Of a stretch of DNA of 64,000 bases, positions 1-8,213 are shown piece after piece; positions within the stretch are counted from its first letter, which is position 1, and every line of letters starts with the position of its first letter. The DNA lies in the NCBI GenBank assembly GCA_002862645.1, contig PKDQ01000023.1, positions 1 to 64,000 of the forward strand, in the 5' to 3' direction. The notes beneath the pieces are model-generated. The model worked only from the letters and a program-made list of their open reading frames with translations, did no database searches and was not told the origin of the DNA. The translations under genes were made by a program, and so were the position numbers. The DNA comes from Flavobacteriaceae bacterium (GTDB taxonomy: Bacteria; Bacteroidota; Bacteroidia; Flavobacteriales; Flavobacteriaceae).

Positions 1-1493
1 TGAAAATAAATACACTTTTAATCGGCTTAATATTTACCCTAATGGCAACTTCTTGTACAGACGGATCTCCTGAAATAAACGTATATGAGACTTCAGAAAG
101 CGGAAATAAGCTAACGCAAGTACATGACTTTAAAACTCTAGAAGCCCCTTCGACCATTACCTTGGACACCTCTAAGGAACTCCAAACCATTACAGGTTTT
201 GGGGGAGCTTTTACAGAATCATCTGCATATCTGCTCAATCAGGTAAGCAAAGCGAATAGAGACAAAATTTTAAAAGCATATTTCGCAAAAGATGGCGCGC
301 GCTATTCACTTGCACGCACGCACATGAATTCATGTGACTTCTCGCTCAACAACTACTCTTACACGCCTGTTGCAGGTGACAAGGAGCTCCTTCATTTTTC
401 AATTGAAGAAGACAAAGACGATTTGATACCTATGATCCAAGATGCCATGGCTATTTCTGAAGATGGTTTTAGGCTTTTCGCTTCTCCTTGGACAGCTGTG
501 CCTTGGATGAAAGACAACAACAATTGGATTGGAGGGAAACTGCTTCCTGAATACTACGACACTTGGGCTTTATTCTTTTCCAAATATGTTGATGCTTACA
601 AAGATCAGGGCATTGATATTTGGGGCTTTACTGTTGAAAATGAACCCCATGGGAACGGCGAAAATTGGGAAAGCATGCATTATTCACCCGAAGAAATGAC
701 TCATTTTGTGCAGCATTTCCTCGGACCAAAACTAGAAGCTGATGGCAAAGGAGATTTGGTTATTTTGGGTTATGATCAAAACCGAGAAGGCCTAAAGGAA
801 TGGGTAGATGTAATGTACCAAGATGAGGCCTCATCCAAATATTACGATGGAACTGCTGTACACTGGTATGAGAGCACTTACGACTATTTCTCAGAAGAGT
901 TGCAATACGCACACCAAAAGGCACCCAACAAGTATTTGATTCAAACCGAAGCTTGCATAGACGCAGAAGTTCCTGTGTGGCAAGACGACAATTGGTATTG
1001 GAAGAAAGAAGCCACAGACTGGGGGTATGACTGGCGAGAAGCAGAAAAAAAATACCTACATCCCAAGTATGCGCCAGCAAACCGCTATGCTAGAGATATT
1101 ATTGGTTGCCTTAACAATTGGGTTGACGGATGGGTAGATTGGAATATGGTATTGGATACCATGGGAGGTCCGAACTGGGCAAATAACTGGTGTATTGCAC
1201 CCGTAATAGTCGATACCGAGAAGGATGAAGTTTACTTCACACCACTCTATTACATCATGGCGCACTTTAGTAAGTTTATTCGACCATACGCCAAAGTAAT
1301 TGATGCCCATAAAACCGATTCGGAATTGATGGTTACTGCTGTTAAAAATCCAGATGGGAGTATTGCTGTTGTAGTCTTTAATGAAGGGAAGATAGCTAAG
1401 AGTTTTGAGTTAAAACTAGGTGACATTTTAAAAAATATTTCGATAAGCCCTCAAGCTATTCAGACAATAACCCTTTCAAATCAAGCATTGTGA
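1..1493 (+). CDS. GH30 family beta-glucanase/glucosidase, lipoprotein (first base outside window)
   Basis: Secreted glycoside hydrolase of family GH30; flavobacterial members in laminarin loci remove beta-1,6-linked glucose. The frame is open from base 3, and an A just before the window would make an ATG. That start gives a lipoprotein signal peptide (MKINTLLIG...) with a lipobox ending MATSC, so the ATG at 42 is probably internal and the full protein is about 497 residues. Numbered from the inferred start, the acid/base is Glu215 in VENEP and the nucleophile is Glu317 in QTEAC, both typical of GH30. A C-terminal beta domain (about 420-497) follows the barrel. The stop overlaps the GTG start of the MFS fusion, so the genes are translationally coupled. 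Family call is strong; exact linkage specificity is inferred. Confidence 0.88.
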   Translation, partial: KINTLLIGLIFTLMATSCTDGSPEINVYETSESGNKLTQVHDFKTLEAPSTITLDTSKELQTITGFGGAFTESSAYLLNQVSKANRDKILKAYFAKDGARYSLARTHMNSCDFSLNNYSYTPVAGDKELLHFSIEEDKDDLIPMIQDAMAISEDGFRLFASPWTAVPWMKDNNNWIGGKLLPEYYDTWALFFSKYVDAYKDQGIDIWGFTVENEPHGNGENWESMHYSPEEMTHFVQHFLGPKLEADGKGDLVILGYDQNREGLKEWVDVMYQDEASSKYYDGTAVHWYESTYDYFSEELQYAHQKAPNKYLIQTEACIDAEVPVWQDDNWYWKKEATDWGYDWREAEKKYLHPKYAPANRYARDIIGCLNNWVDGWVDWNMVLDTMGGPNWANNWCIAPVIVDTEKDEVYFTPLYYIMAHFSKFIRPYAKVIDAHKTDSELMVTAVKNPDGSIAVVVFNEGKIAKSFELKLGDILKNISISPQAIQTITLSNQAL

Positions 1494-3844
1494 AAAGTGG
1501 TTCACACATCGTTCAGCCTAAAAAAGTTCCTATGGGCCAAAAGATTGCTTTTGGTTTCGGGATGTTAGCCAATCAAATGTTCCCGGCCATATTAGGGATT
1601 TTTATGGTTGTATTGGTGCAAGACTTAGGTTTTCCTGGATGGATGTGGTCGTTAATTTACTTTTTTCCGAGAATATTTGATTCTATTACAGACCCAATTA
1701 TGGGCTTTATATCAGATAATACAAAATCAAAGTGGGGAAGACGTAGACAGTATGTTTTGGCAGGTGGTGTTCTTATGGGGATTGCCTATATTTTTATGTG
1801 GCAACTTTTTAAAGAAAATTCACTTGAATATAACTTTTGGTATTTCTTTTTCTGGTCCATTTTATTTTACCTAGGGCTCACCCTATTTAGTGTTCCTTAT
1901 GTAGCTATGGGCTATGAGATGAGCGATGACTTTCACGAACGTACAAGCATTATGGCCATTGCTCAATGGATTGGTCAATGGGCTTGGGTAATTGCCCCAT
2001 GGTTTTGGGTAATTATGTATGATCCAGAATGGTTCCCCTCGGCAGATGTAGCTGTACGAGAACTTGCCATTTGGGTTGCTATTCCTTGTGCTGTTTGCGC
2101 CATGATACCTGCAATATTTATAAAAAGTAAGTCAACTGTTAATGAGGACTACGAACCCCTAAACAGCGCCAACATTGGCAATAGTCTTCTAAAGATTTAT
2201 CACAGTTTTGTGGAAGCTTTTAAAATCAAAGAATTTAGAAAATTATGTGGCGCCACATTTTTAATTTTCAACGCATTTAATACCGTTGCAGCACTCACTT
2301 TTTTTGTTATCGTGTACAAGCTCTTTAATGGTGATGCGGAAGCAAGCGGTATTTGGGTTTCTCTTTTTGGCTGCTTGGGTGCATTAGGTACCACTTTTAT
2401 CGTAATACCCATCGTCACATGGATGTCAAAGAAGTTTGGCAAGAAAAGGGCATTTTTGTTGGCACAAGGCATTTCTGTTATAGGATATGCCATGCTTTGG
2501 TTTTTATTTGTTCCAGGAAAGCCATGGATGTATATAATAGCCCTTCCGTTTTTCTCTTTTGGCATAGGAAGTTTGTTCACCATCATGATGTCCATGACTG
2601 CCGATGTAATTGATGTAGACGAACTAAACACAGGTTTGCGTAGAGAGGGAATCTTTGGCGCCATTTATTGGTGGATGGTCAAAGTCGGTTTTGCTATTGC
2701 TGGCGCACTAAGTGGTGTTATTATCGCATTTGTTGGCTTTAATCCAGACCTTGCCACAACAGAACAGGAATCTGCCGTTAACGGATTACATGCCTTCTTC
2801 TGTTTCTTCCCTTTGGCGGGAACGCTTTTTGCTATGTACATCATGAGAAACTATAGTATTGATGAAACGCGGGCAAATGAAATCAGACAACAAATAAAAG
2901 CGCGTAAAGCCGCACCTAAAGCTCTTGTATCGTATTACAAACAAGGAAAAATTAAGGAATTTACCGATGCTAATTTTAACAAGTCATTGGAGGGAGATAT
3001 TGATTTCAGTGGCCTAGCTAAAAATACCCAAGCCAAGCTATTCAAAGAGACCTTAGCAAATGGGCTTCATGGATTGTGCTTTAGCCCCTACAGAGAGAAC
3101 CAAAACATTGGCCACAAACTTTCGAAAACACAAATTAACGAGCGTATGGACATAGTAGCACCTTACACCAAGTGGATTCGTTCGTTTTCTTGTACAAAAG
3201 GCAATGAGTTTATAACTCAGGCTGCAAAAGCGAGGGGGTTAAAAACAATGGTAGGTGCTTGGATAGGAGCTGATGCCGAGGAAAACAAGAAAGAAATCGA
3301 CGCCTTGATCAAGCTTGTCAAAAACGACCAAGTAGATATCGCGGTTGTGGGTAATGAGGCTTTGATGCGAGATGAGCTCAGCGAAGCACAAATAATGGAT
3401 TATATCGCTCAAGTTAAGAAGGCAAACCCAAAGGTTCAGGTCGGGTATGTTGATGCCTACTACGAATTTATTCAACGGCCAAAGCTGGTTGATGCCTGTG
3501 ATGTAATTTTAATAAATTGTTATCCATTTTGGGAGGGATCAACTATCGAATCTTCCACGGCTTATTTAAAAGAAATGCATGAAGCTACAAGTAATGTGGC
3601 CAAGAACAAACCCATTATTATAAGCGAGACAGGATGGCCTAATCAAGGTGAACGTGTCGAAGCAGCAATTCCCACAGCGTCAAATGCTGCACAGTATTTT
3701 GTGAATGTAAATCTCTGGGCCAAACAAGCACAAATACCCTTGTTTTACTTTTCCTCATTTGACGAGTCTTGGAAAGTTCACCACGAAGGAGACGTAGGTG
3801 CACGTTGGGGTATTTGGGACAAGAACGAAAAATTAAAACACTAA
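1490..3844 (+). CDS. MFS (GPH-type) sugar symporter fused to a C-terminal GH17 beta-glucanase domain
   Basis: 784-residue fusion. Residues about 10-465 form a 12-helix glycoside-pentoside-hexuronide type cation symporter, with the family signature DSITDP...GFISDNTKSKWGRRR after helix 2. After a basic linker (about 470-490), residues about 495-784 are a complete GH17 domain with acid/base Glu623 (VGNEAL) and nucleophile Glu713 (ISETGWP). GPH transporters have both termini in the cytoplasm, so the hydrolase should face the cytosol. It would act on imported beta-1,3-gluco-oligosaccharides as they arrive. The start is GTG inside the GH30 stop (GTGA overlap). The GH17 part is clearly homologous, roughly half identical by eye, to the next gene, which suggests tandem duplication followed by fusion. 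Substrate is inferred from context. Confidence 0.88.
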   Translation: MKSGSHIVQPKKVPMGQKIAFGFGMLANQMFPAILGIFMVVLVQDLGFPGWMWSLIYFFPRIFDSITDPIMGFISDNTKSKWGRRRQYVLAGGVLMGIAYIFMWQLFKENSLEYNFWYFFFWSILFYLGLTLFSVPYVAMGYEMSDDFHERTSIMAIAQWIGQWAWVIAPWFWVIMYDPEWFPSADVAVRELAIWVAIPCAVCAMIPAIFIKSKSTVNEDYEPLNSANIGNSLLKIYHSFVEAFKIKEFRKLCGATFLIFNAFNTVAALTFFVIVYKLFNGDAEASGIWVSLFGCLGALGTTFIVIPIVTWMSKKFGKKRAFLLAQGISVIGYAMLWFLFVPGKPWMYIIALPFFSFGIGSLFTIMMSMTADVIDVDELNTGLRREGIFGAIYWWMVKVGFAIAGALSGVIIAFVGFNPDLATTEQESAVNGLHAFFCFFPLAGTLFAMYIMRNYSIDETRANEIRQQIKARKAAPKALVSYYKQGKIKEFTDANFNKSLEGDIDFSGLAKNTQAKLFKETLANGLHGLCFSPYRENQNIGHKLSKTQINERMDIVAPYTKWIRSFSCTKGNEFITQAAKARGLKTMVGAWIGADAEENKKEIDALIKLVKNDQVDIAVVGNEALMRDELSEAQIMDYIAQVKKANPKVQVGYVDAYYEFIQRPKLVDACDVILINCYPFWEGSTIESSTAYLKEMHEATSNVAKNKPIIISETGWPNQGERVEAAIPTASNAAQYFVNVNLWAKQAQIPLFYFSSFDESWKVHHEGDVGARWGIWDKNEKLKH

Positions 3845-3847
3845 ATC

Positions 3848-4759
3848 ATGTCATACAGAGAAGGTAAAGACTTTAGTCTAAAGGCACTTGAATATAAGTC
3901 GTACAAAGGAGTCAATTTTGACTCCTATTCAAATAATGAATTAGAGAGCCTGTGGCGTAAAACCCTCAAATCGGGCATGCATGGCATTTGCTTTAGTATG
4001 TACGAAGACGGTCAAGAGCCTGGAGATACAATCACTGAAGCTCAAGTTGAAAGACGCATTAAGATTTTAAAGCCTTATTCCAAATGGATACGTTCATTTT
4101 CGTGCATTGAAGGAAATGAACACATTCCTAGACTAGCCCATAAACACGGCCTGAAAACTATGGTAGGTGCTTGGTTGAGCGATGACGATGAAAAAAATGA
4201 AGAGGAAATCAATGCACTCATAGCTTTAGCAAACGAAGGATGTGTAGACATTGCCGCTGTTGGCAACGAAGTGCTTTACAGAAATGATCTTTCTCTTGAA
4301 GCACTTTTAGATTTTATGAAACGTGTTCGAGCAGCAATACCAGAACATATTCCAGTAGGCTATGTAGATGCCTATTATGAATTTTCGGTACACCCTGAAC
4401 TTGTGGAACATTCGGATGTAATATTGTCGAACTGCTATCCCTTTTGGGAAGGCTGTCCAGAAGAGTATGCATTAAATCATATGCAACAAATGTATGGGCA
4501 GGCCATGGACGCAGCAAAAGGGAAAAAAGTAATTATTACCGAAACAGGATGGCCTGGTAAAGGCGAGTCATTGAAAGCTGCCGATCCAGGCGAGGAACAC
4601 GCCACGAAATATTTTATCAACACGCAGGCTTGGGCTAAAAAAGCCAACATAGACGTATTTTATTTTTCATCTTTTGATGAGTCCTGGAAAGTAGGACCAG
4701 AGGGAGAAGTAGGTGCCTATTGGGGACTTTGGGATAAAAATGAAAAGTTAAAATTTTAG
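3848..4759 (+). CDS. GH17 beta-1,3-glucan hydrolase, no signal peptide
   Basis: 303-residue GH17 enzyme expected to hydrolyse beta-1,3-glucans or oligosaccharides. The catalytic pair is visible: Glu141 in VGNEVLYR (acid/base) and Glu232 in TETGWPGKGE (nucleophile). The substrate-binding stretches KWIRSFSC, VGYVDAYYEF and YFSSFDESWK are shared with the GH17 domain of the preceding transporter fusion. The N terminus is polar (MSYREGKDFS), with no signal peptide or lipobox, so the protein should stay in the cytoplasm. It starts 3 bases after the fusion gene stop and closes the operon GH30, MFS-GH17, GH17. Having two cytosolic GH17 units may provide different chain-length or branch preferences; that is inference. 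Confidence 0.88.
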   Translation: MSYREGKDFSLKALEYKSYKGVNFDSYSNNELESLWRKTLKSGMHGICFSMYEDGQEPGDTITEAQVERRIKILKPYSKWIRSFSCIEGNEHIPRLAHKHGLKTMVGAWLSDDDEKNEEEINALIALANEGCVDIAAVGNEVLYRNDLSLEALLDFMKRVRAAIPEHIPVGYVDAYYEFSVHPELVEHSDVILSNCYPFWEGCPEEYALNHMQQMYGQAMDAAKGKKVIITETGWPGKGESLKAADPGEEHATKYFINTQAWAKKANIDVFYFSSFDESWKVGPEGEVGAYWGLWDKNEKLKF

Positions 4760-4842
4760 ACCTGTTTAATTTTTTTCTGCGAACGAGCGGTCTTACCTAT
4801 GAATAGTCTTTTAGACAATGCACAAGAAGTGTATCTTTGAGG

Positions 4843-5331
4843 ATGCGTTTCTGTTATTTGCTTTTTTTCGTTGTGTTGGTTGGTTGTACACAAAAACAGC
4901 CTCCTCTTTCTTCAGACAAGGCTGTTATAGTCGATACCCTTATTCAAAAAACACCCCTTAAAATACCTGTTGCAAGACAGGAATTAAATTGGTCGAACGT
5001 ATTGGCGTTAATGGAGTCTTTGCACGAAATTCCTTCTGACCAACGTGCTATTACCCTTAAAAACATCAAAGCGGAAGCCATTAAATTAAATAGGCAACCC
5101 TGGCCAAAAGACTGGGATACCAAGCCTATTCGTGCACGTTTTAATGTATTTGTAACCCATGTGAGTATCGCTGCAGACCAGCGTCTAGGGGATGCTGCAC
5201 TCGAAGAACAAAGCCTAGCCATTAATAAGATGAAAACAAGTTGGGATATATTTTCCGACCTAATCAGCGGCGATACTATGTTAACGGGCTTCAACCCCAC
5301 AATCAGCCAACCGATAAGAAAAACCGAATAG
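4843..5331 (+). CDS. Small hypothetical lipoprotein
   Basis: Not recognised. The protein of about 162 residues begins with a short hydrophobic segment and a lipobox (VLVGC) at about residues 13-17, so it is probably a lipid-anchored periplasmic or outer-membrane protein. The rest is mostly helical and charged. The open frame extends to a TTG at 4837, but the ATG at 4843 sits directly before the signal peptide and is preferred. It follows the GH17 operon by about 80 bases but shows no carbohydrate-binding features. Its last 51 bases overlap the 3' end of the opposite-strand epimerase-like gene. Confidence 0.65.
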   Translation: MRFCYLLFFVVLVGCTQKQPPLSSDKAVIVDTLIQKTPLKIPVARQELNWSNVLALMESLHEIPSDQRAITLKNIKAEAIKLNRQPWPKDWDTKPIRARFNVFVTHVSIAADQRLGDAALEEQSLAINKMKTSWDIFSDLISGDTMLTGFNPTISQPIRKTE

Positions 5332-6096
5332 CGCAGCGCTGCAGCTATCCAGTACCATTTTGTTTCGCTTGCTTCCTGTTGTTGCAAATGAAGGAAGTGG
5401 AAGCTTTAGACGTTCAGCGGCTAGGTTATAAAAATCAACTCTTTTCTGATGAACTGGACTAACACAATGAAGCGTTTTCCCCCAATGTCCGTCCTCAATT
5501 ATGGCCATTAAAAAACGCACGACGTCTTCTTGATGAACCAGATTTGTTGGTGCTTGTGGTGCTGGTATATTCGTTCTGCCAGCAAGCTGTTTAACGGGAT
5601 GCCTATCGCTCCCAACCAGTCCACCCAACCTTACAATTGTTGCATGATTTGCAGCAGTTTGAATTAATTTCTCTGCTTCCAAAAGTTGTTGTCCGCTTAA
5701 ACCATCCGGTTCAGGGATGCTTTTTTCATGCACCACTCCTTGCGAAGCACCAAACACTGCTATACTACCGAGCAATACTAGCTCACATGATGGATGTTGT
5801 GTAAGGGCTGTCACAAGTATTTTTATACGATTTGCATAGTTGGCTTTAGGATTTTTTCTCAACCCTGGAGGGAATGCAATAACAAGGGTGTCAACTTCAT
5901 CTAGAAAGGCATTTACGTTTCCAATAATAGCTTCGTTGCTGAGCTTAATCAAGAACGGTTCGATATTGAGATTACGTAAGTCTTCTAGACCGTTTTTGTT
6001 CGTGACACTTCCACGAACATGATGCCCTTGGGCTATAAGCGATTGGGCAAGTGCTTTCCCCAACCATCCACATCCCATAATAGCTATCTTTTTCAT
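5281..6096 (-). CDS. NAD(P)-binding SDR/epimerase family protein (YeeZ-like)
   Basis: 271-residue atypical short-chain dehydrogenase/epimerase. The N terminus carries the Rossmann motif MGCGWLGKAL, and the segments VIAFPPGLR and LLGSIAVFGASQG follow the pattern of the YeeZ/NAD-dependent epimerase group. Substrate is unknown for this family. The gene converges with the small lipoprotein gene, and their 3' ends overlap by 51 bases, which is long for a convergent pair. A flavobacterial promoter lies just upstream at 6102-6130. The function call is family-level only. Confidence 0.75.
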   Translation of the reverse strand: MKKIAIMGCGWLGKALAQSLIAQGHHVRGSVTNKNGLEDLRNLNIEPFLIKLSNEAIIGNVNAFLDEVDTLVIAFPPGLRKNPKANYANRIKILVTALTQHPSCELVLLGSIAVFGASQGVVHEKSIPEPDGLSGQQLLEAEKLIQTAANHATIVRLGGLVGSDRHPVKQLAGRTNIPAPQAPTNLVHQEDVVRFLMAIIEDGHWGKTLHCVSPVHQKRVDFYNLAAERLKLPLPSFATTGSKRNKMVLDSCSAALFGFSYRLADCGVEAR

Positions 6097-6101
6097 TATT
6101 G

Positions 6102-6130
6102 TAAATGTATCTTTTTTGAGGACAATTCAA
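6102..6130 (-). promoter_or_regulatory. Predicted flavobacterial promoter for the epimerase-like gene
   Basis: On the minus strand a TTG (6128-6130) is followed after 18 bases by TACATTTA (6102-6109). This is one mismatch from the TAnnTTTG element known in Bacteroidota, and lies a few bases upstream of the ATG at 6094-6096. Confidence 0.5.
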
Positions 6131-6174
6131 AGATCAAAAAATTTTCCTTATCTTTTGTTCAATAAAACATAAAC

Positions 6175-6639
6175 ATGCCTATTAAAAGTTTTCAAGCAGC
6201 ACGTCAAAAGCTCATTCCAAAGCGGAGGAAATCTCTTTTGGTACGTGACTATATGACGCGTGACTTGATTACGTTTTACCCACAGCAATCTATCCTTGAG
6301 GTAATGCGTATTCTTATCCGCAATAAAATCTCTGGTGGACCTGTTTTGGACGATATGTCTAGATTGGTTGGAATTATATCTGAGGCAGACTGCATTAAGC
6401 ACCTTTCCGAAAGCAAGTATTTTAATCAGCCTTTTTTTGATCGTAAGGTAGTGCAGAGTATGTCAGAGAATCCAGACATAATAGAAGCAGATAAAACGAT
6501 TTTTGATGCTGCTACGTTGTTTCATAAGACCAACCGCCGTAGGCTTCCAGTCTTAGAGCAGGGGAGGCTGGTAGGGCAAATAAGTAGGCAAGATGTTGTT
6601 AAAGCAGCTTTGTTGTTGCGCAGTCAGCGGTGGCGCTAG
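6175..6639 (+). CDS. CBS-domain pair protein
   Basis: 154-residue cytoplasmic protein that is essentially one CBS-domain pair (Bateman module). The first repeat starts near residue 24 (VRDYMTRDLITF...) and ends at GIISEADCIKHL. The second starts near 88 (VVQSMSENPDIIEADKTIF) and ends at LVGQISRQDVVKA. CBS pairs bind adenosine nucleotides and act as energy sensors; no effector domain is attached here, so the partner is unknown. It stands alone, 31 bases before ssb on the same strand. Confidence 0.85.
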   Translation: MPIKSFQAARQKLIPKRRKSLLVRDYMTRDLITFYPQQSILEVMRILIRNKISGGPVLDDMSRLVGIISEADCIKHLSESKYFNQPFFDRKVVQSMSENPDIIEADKTIFDAATLFHKTNRRRLPVLEQGRLVGQISRQDVVKAALLLRSQRWR

Positions 6640-6670
6640 CGGAACAAATAACCTATAAAAACCCCTTATC

Positions 6671-6997
6671 ATGAGGACCATTCATAATAGTGTTATGTTA
6701 ATCGGACACATAGGCGACAACCCAGAAGAAGTAAAATTAGATTCCAAAAAAAAGTTAACGGCCTTTTCCATAGCTACCAATCTTCATTATAAAAATAAAG
6801 ATGGCCAAGCTATTGAAAAAACGCAATGGCATCGCATTGTTGCGTGGAATAAGCTAGCTGAAATATGCCTCGAACACCTAAATAAAGGAAGTCATGTAGC
6901 ATGTCGCGGCCATTTGGAATATCGCGAATATGAAACCAAGTCTGGTGAAAAAAGACGTGCTGCTGAAATTCATTTAGATGAAATGCAACGGCTTTAA
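6671..6997 (+). CDS. ssb: Single-stranded DNA-binding protein, short form
   Basis: 108-residue OB-fold protein. The signature segments SVMLIGHIGDNPE, FSIATN, TQWHRIVAWNKLAEI and GSHVACRGHLEYREYE match bacterial SSB. The protein stops right after the OB fold (EIHLDEMQRL) and lacks the linker and acidic C-terminal tip (DDDIPF-like) through which SSB recruits replication and repair proteins. It may therefore be an auxiliary paralogue, with the main SSB elsewhere. Its stop abuts, without any gap, the stop of the convergent deacetylase-like gene. Confidence 0.88.
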   Translation: MRTIHNSVMLIGHIGDNPEEVKLDSKKKLTAFSIATNLHYKNKDGQAIEKTQWHRIVAWNKLAEICLEHLNKGSHVACRGHLEYREYETKSGEKRRAAEIHLDEMQRL

Positions 6998-7900
6998 TCA
7001 GTCGTAAATATCTGCTGCAATTCGATAGGTATTGGCGTGTGCCTCAACGACTATATTTACATCTGGTGCATAGCCACCACCCATGCTACATTGCACAGGA
7101 ATGTTACGTTCACAGCATGCGGATAGAACCATTTCATCCCTTTTTTTAGCCCCCTCAAGCGTAAGAGACAAGCGTCCGAGTTTGTCCTCATGTAGCACAT
7201 CTACACCCGACAGGTAAAATACAAAGTCAGGCTGGAAGTCCTTTACCAAATTAAGTAGCGTTTCTTCCAGTATACTCAGGTATGCGATATCTTGCATATT
7301 ATCTGCTAATGGTATATCTAAATCACTGCGTTCTTTATGAAAAGGATAGTTTGCTTTGCCGTGAACCGAAAATGTAAATACGGCCGGATTATTTTGAAAT
7401 AGTACTGCTGTGCCATTTCCTTGATGAACATCCAAATCGATAATTAAGATTCTTCGCGCAAACTTGTTGTCCAATAGGTAGTTTGCTGCAATGGCTTGGT
7501 CGTTAAGCAAACAAAATGCCTCTCCACGGTCATAAAAGGCGTGGTGTGTCCCCCCCGCAATATTAAAGGCAATGCCATTTTCAAGTGCAAAAGTGCACCC
7601 TTCCAATGTACCTTGTGCAATGACACACTCTCGCTCAATGAGCTCAGTTGACAGCGGAAAGCCAATGCGGCGCGCCTCTTTTTTCGGAAGTGACAAGGCC
7701 TTTAGCTGCTTGTAATAGTTCTGGCAATGTGTTCGTGTAATAAGTGAATCTGCAATTCGCGTAGGCGCAAAAAACTGTTCTTTATAGCACGTCCCTTCTA
7801 AGAGCAGCTGCTGAGGTAACAATTCATACTTGGCCATAGGAAAACGATGACCTTTTGGTAAGGGGTGCGCGTAAATAGGGTGATGGGCAATGCGAATCAT
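6998..7900 (-). CDS. Histone deacetylase-like (AcuC/HdaH family) amidohydrolase
   Basis: About 300-residue arginase-fold zinc hydrolase of the histone deacetylase superfamily. Visible elements are the paired histidines and tyrosine region GGTHHAFYDRGEAFC, the metal ligands in DLDVHQGNG, and the aspartate in LSGVDVLHEDKLG. Bacterial members deacetylate small molecules or acetyl-lysine; the substrate here is unknown. An open frame reaches a GTG at 7906, but the ATG at 7900 is preferred. A consensus TATATTTG element lies at 7906-7913, so the transcript may be nearly leaderless. Confidence 0.85.
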   Translation of the reverse strand: MIRIAHHPIYAHPLPKGHRFPMAKYELLPQQLLLEGTCYKEQFFAPTRIADSLITRTHCQNYYKQLKALSLPKKEARRIGFPLSTELIERECVIAQGTLEGCTFALENGIAFNIAGGTHHAFYDRGEAFCLLNDQAIAANYLLDNKFARRILIIDLDVHQGNGTAVLFQNNPAVFTFSVHGKANYPFHKERSDLDIPLADNMQDIAYLSILEETLLNLVKDFQPDFVFYLSGVDVLHEDKLGRLSLTLEGAKKRDEMVLSACCERNIPVQCSMGGGYAPDVNIVVEAHANTYRIAADIYD

Positions 7901-8213
7901 TGCCACAAATATAGGCCTTACCCTTTTTTAAATATTTTTAAAATATATCCTAGAGAAATTAGCTAAACACCAAATATAAAAAGTGAACTGAGAATTCCTA
8001 CGTCAGAATCTAGTGTAAAGATATTTTCACAAAAGGAATAATAGTCTACTTCTAAAAAAGTAAGTTACAGAAAAGAAAGACTGGTTACTAACGTATCGAA
8101 AACTAGCACTATTTTGTACAAAACAGGGTCCTTAATATAACGATTTGGAATTACAAACATAAATTTATTTTGAATTCTGAGTATAATATTTAACATATTT
8201 AGAAAGGAGAGTA
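7901..8213. other. AT-rich intergenic region without a supported gene
   Basis: About 310 bases between two genes transcribed leftward. The right half would be the 3' flank of metG; the left end holds the deacetylase promoter element (7906-7913). One 31-codon minus-strand frame (8065-8160, MFVIPNRYIKD...) is open, but it is too short to call and has no recognised relative. I found no coding remnant of the missing MetG C-terminal domain here. Confidence 0.4.

Noticed and set aside
760-1310. Minus-strand open frames inside the GH30 gene
   Set aside because: They lie fully antisense to a gene with clear catalytic motifs and show no family features; they are shadows.
4760-4842. Possible terminator after the GH17 gene (GACC near 4759, GGTC near 4792)
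   Set aside because: Four-base arms with a long loop and no T run after the second arm; too weak.
8065-8160. 31-codon minus-strand frame in the metG-deacetylase spacer
   Set aside because: It has an ATG and a plausible composition but is very short, unrecognised and lacks a promoter-like element; not enough to call a gene.
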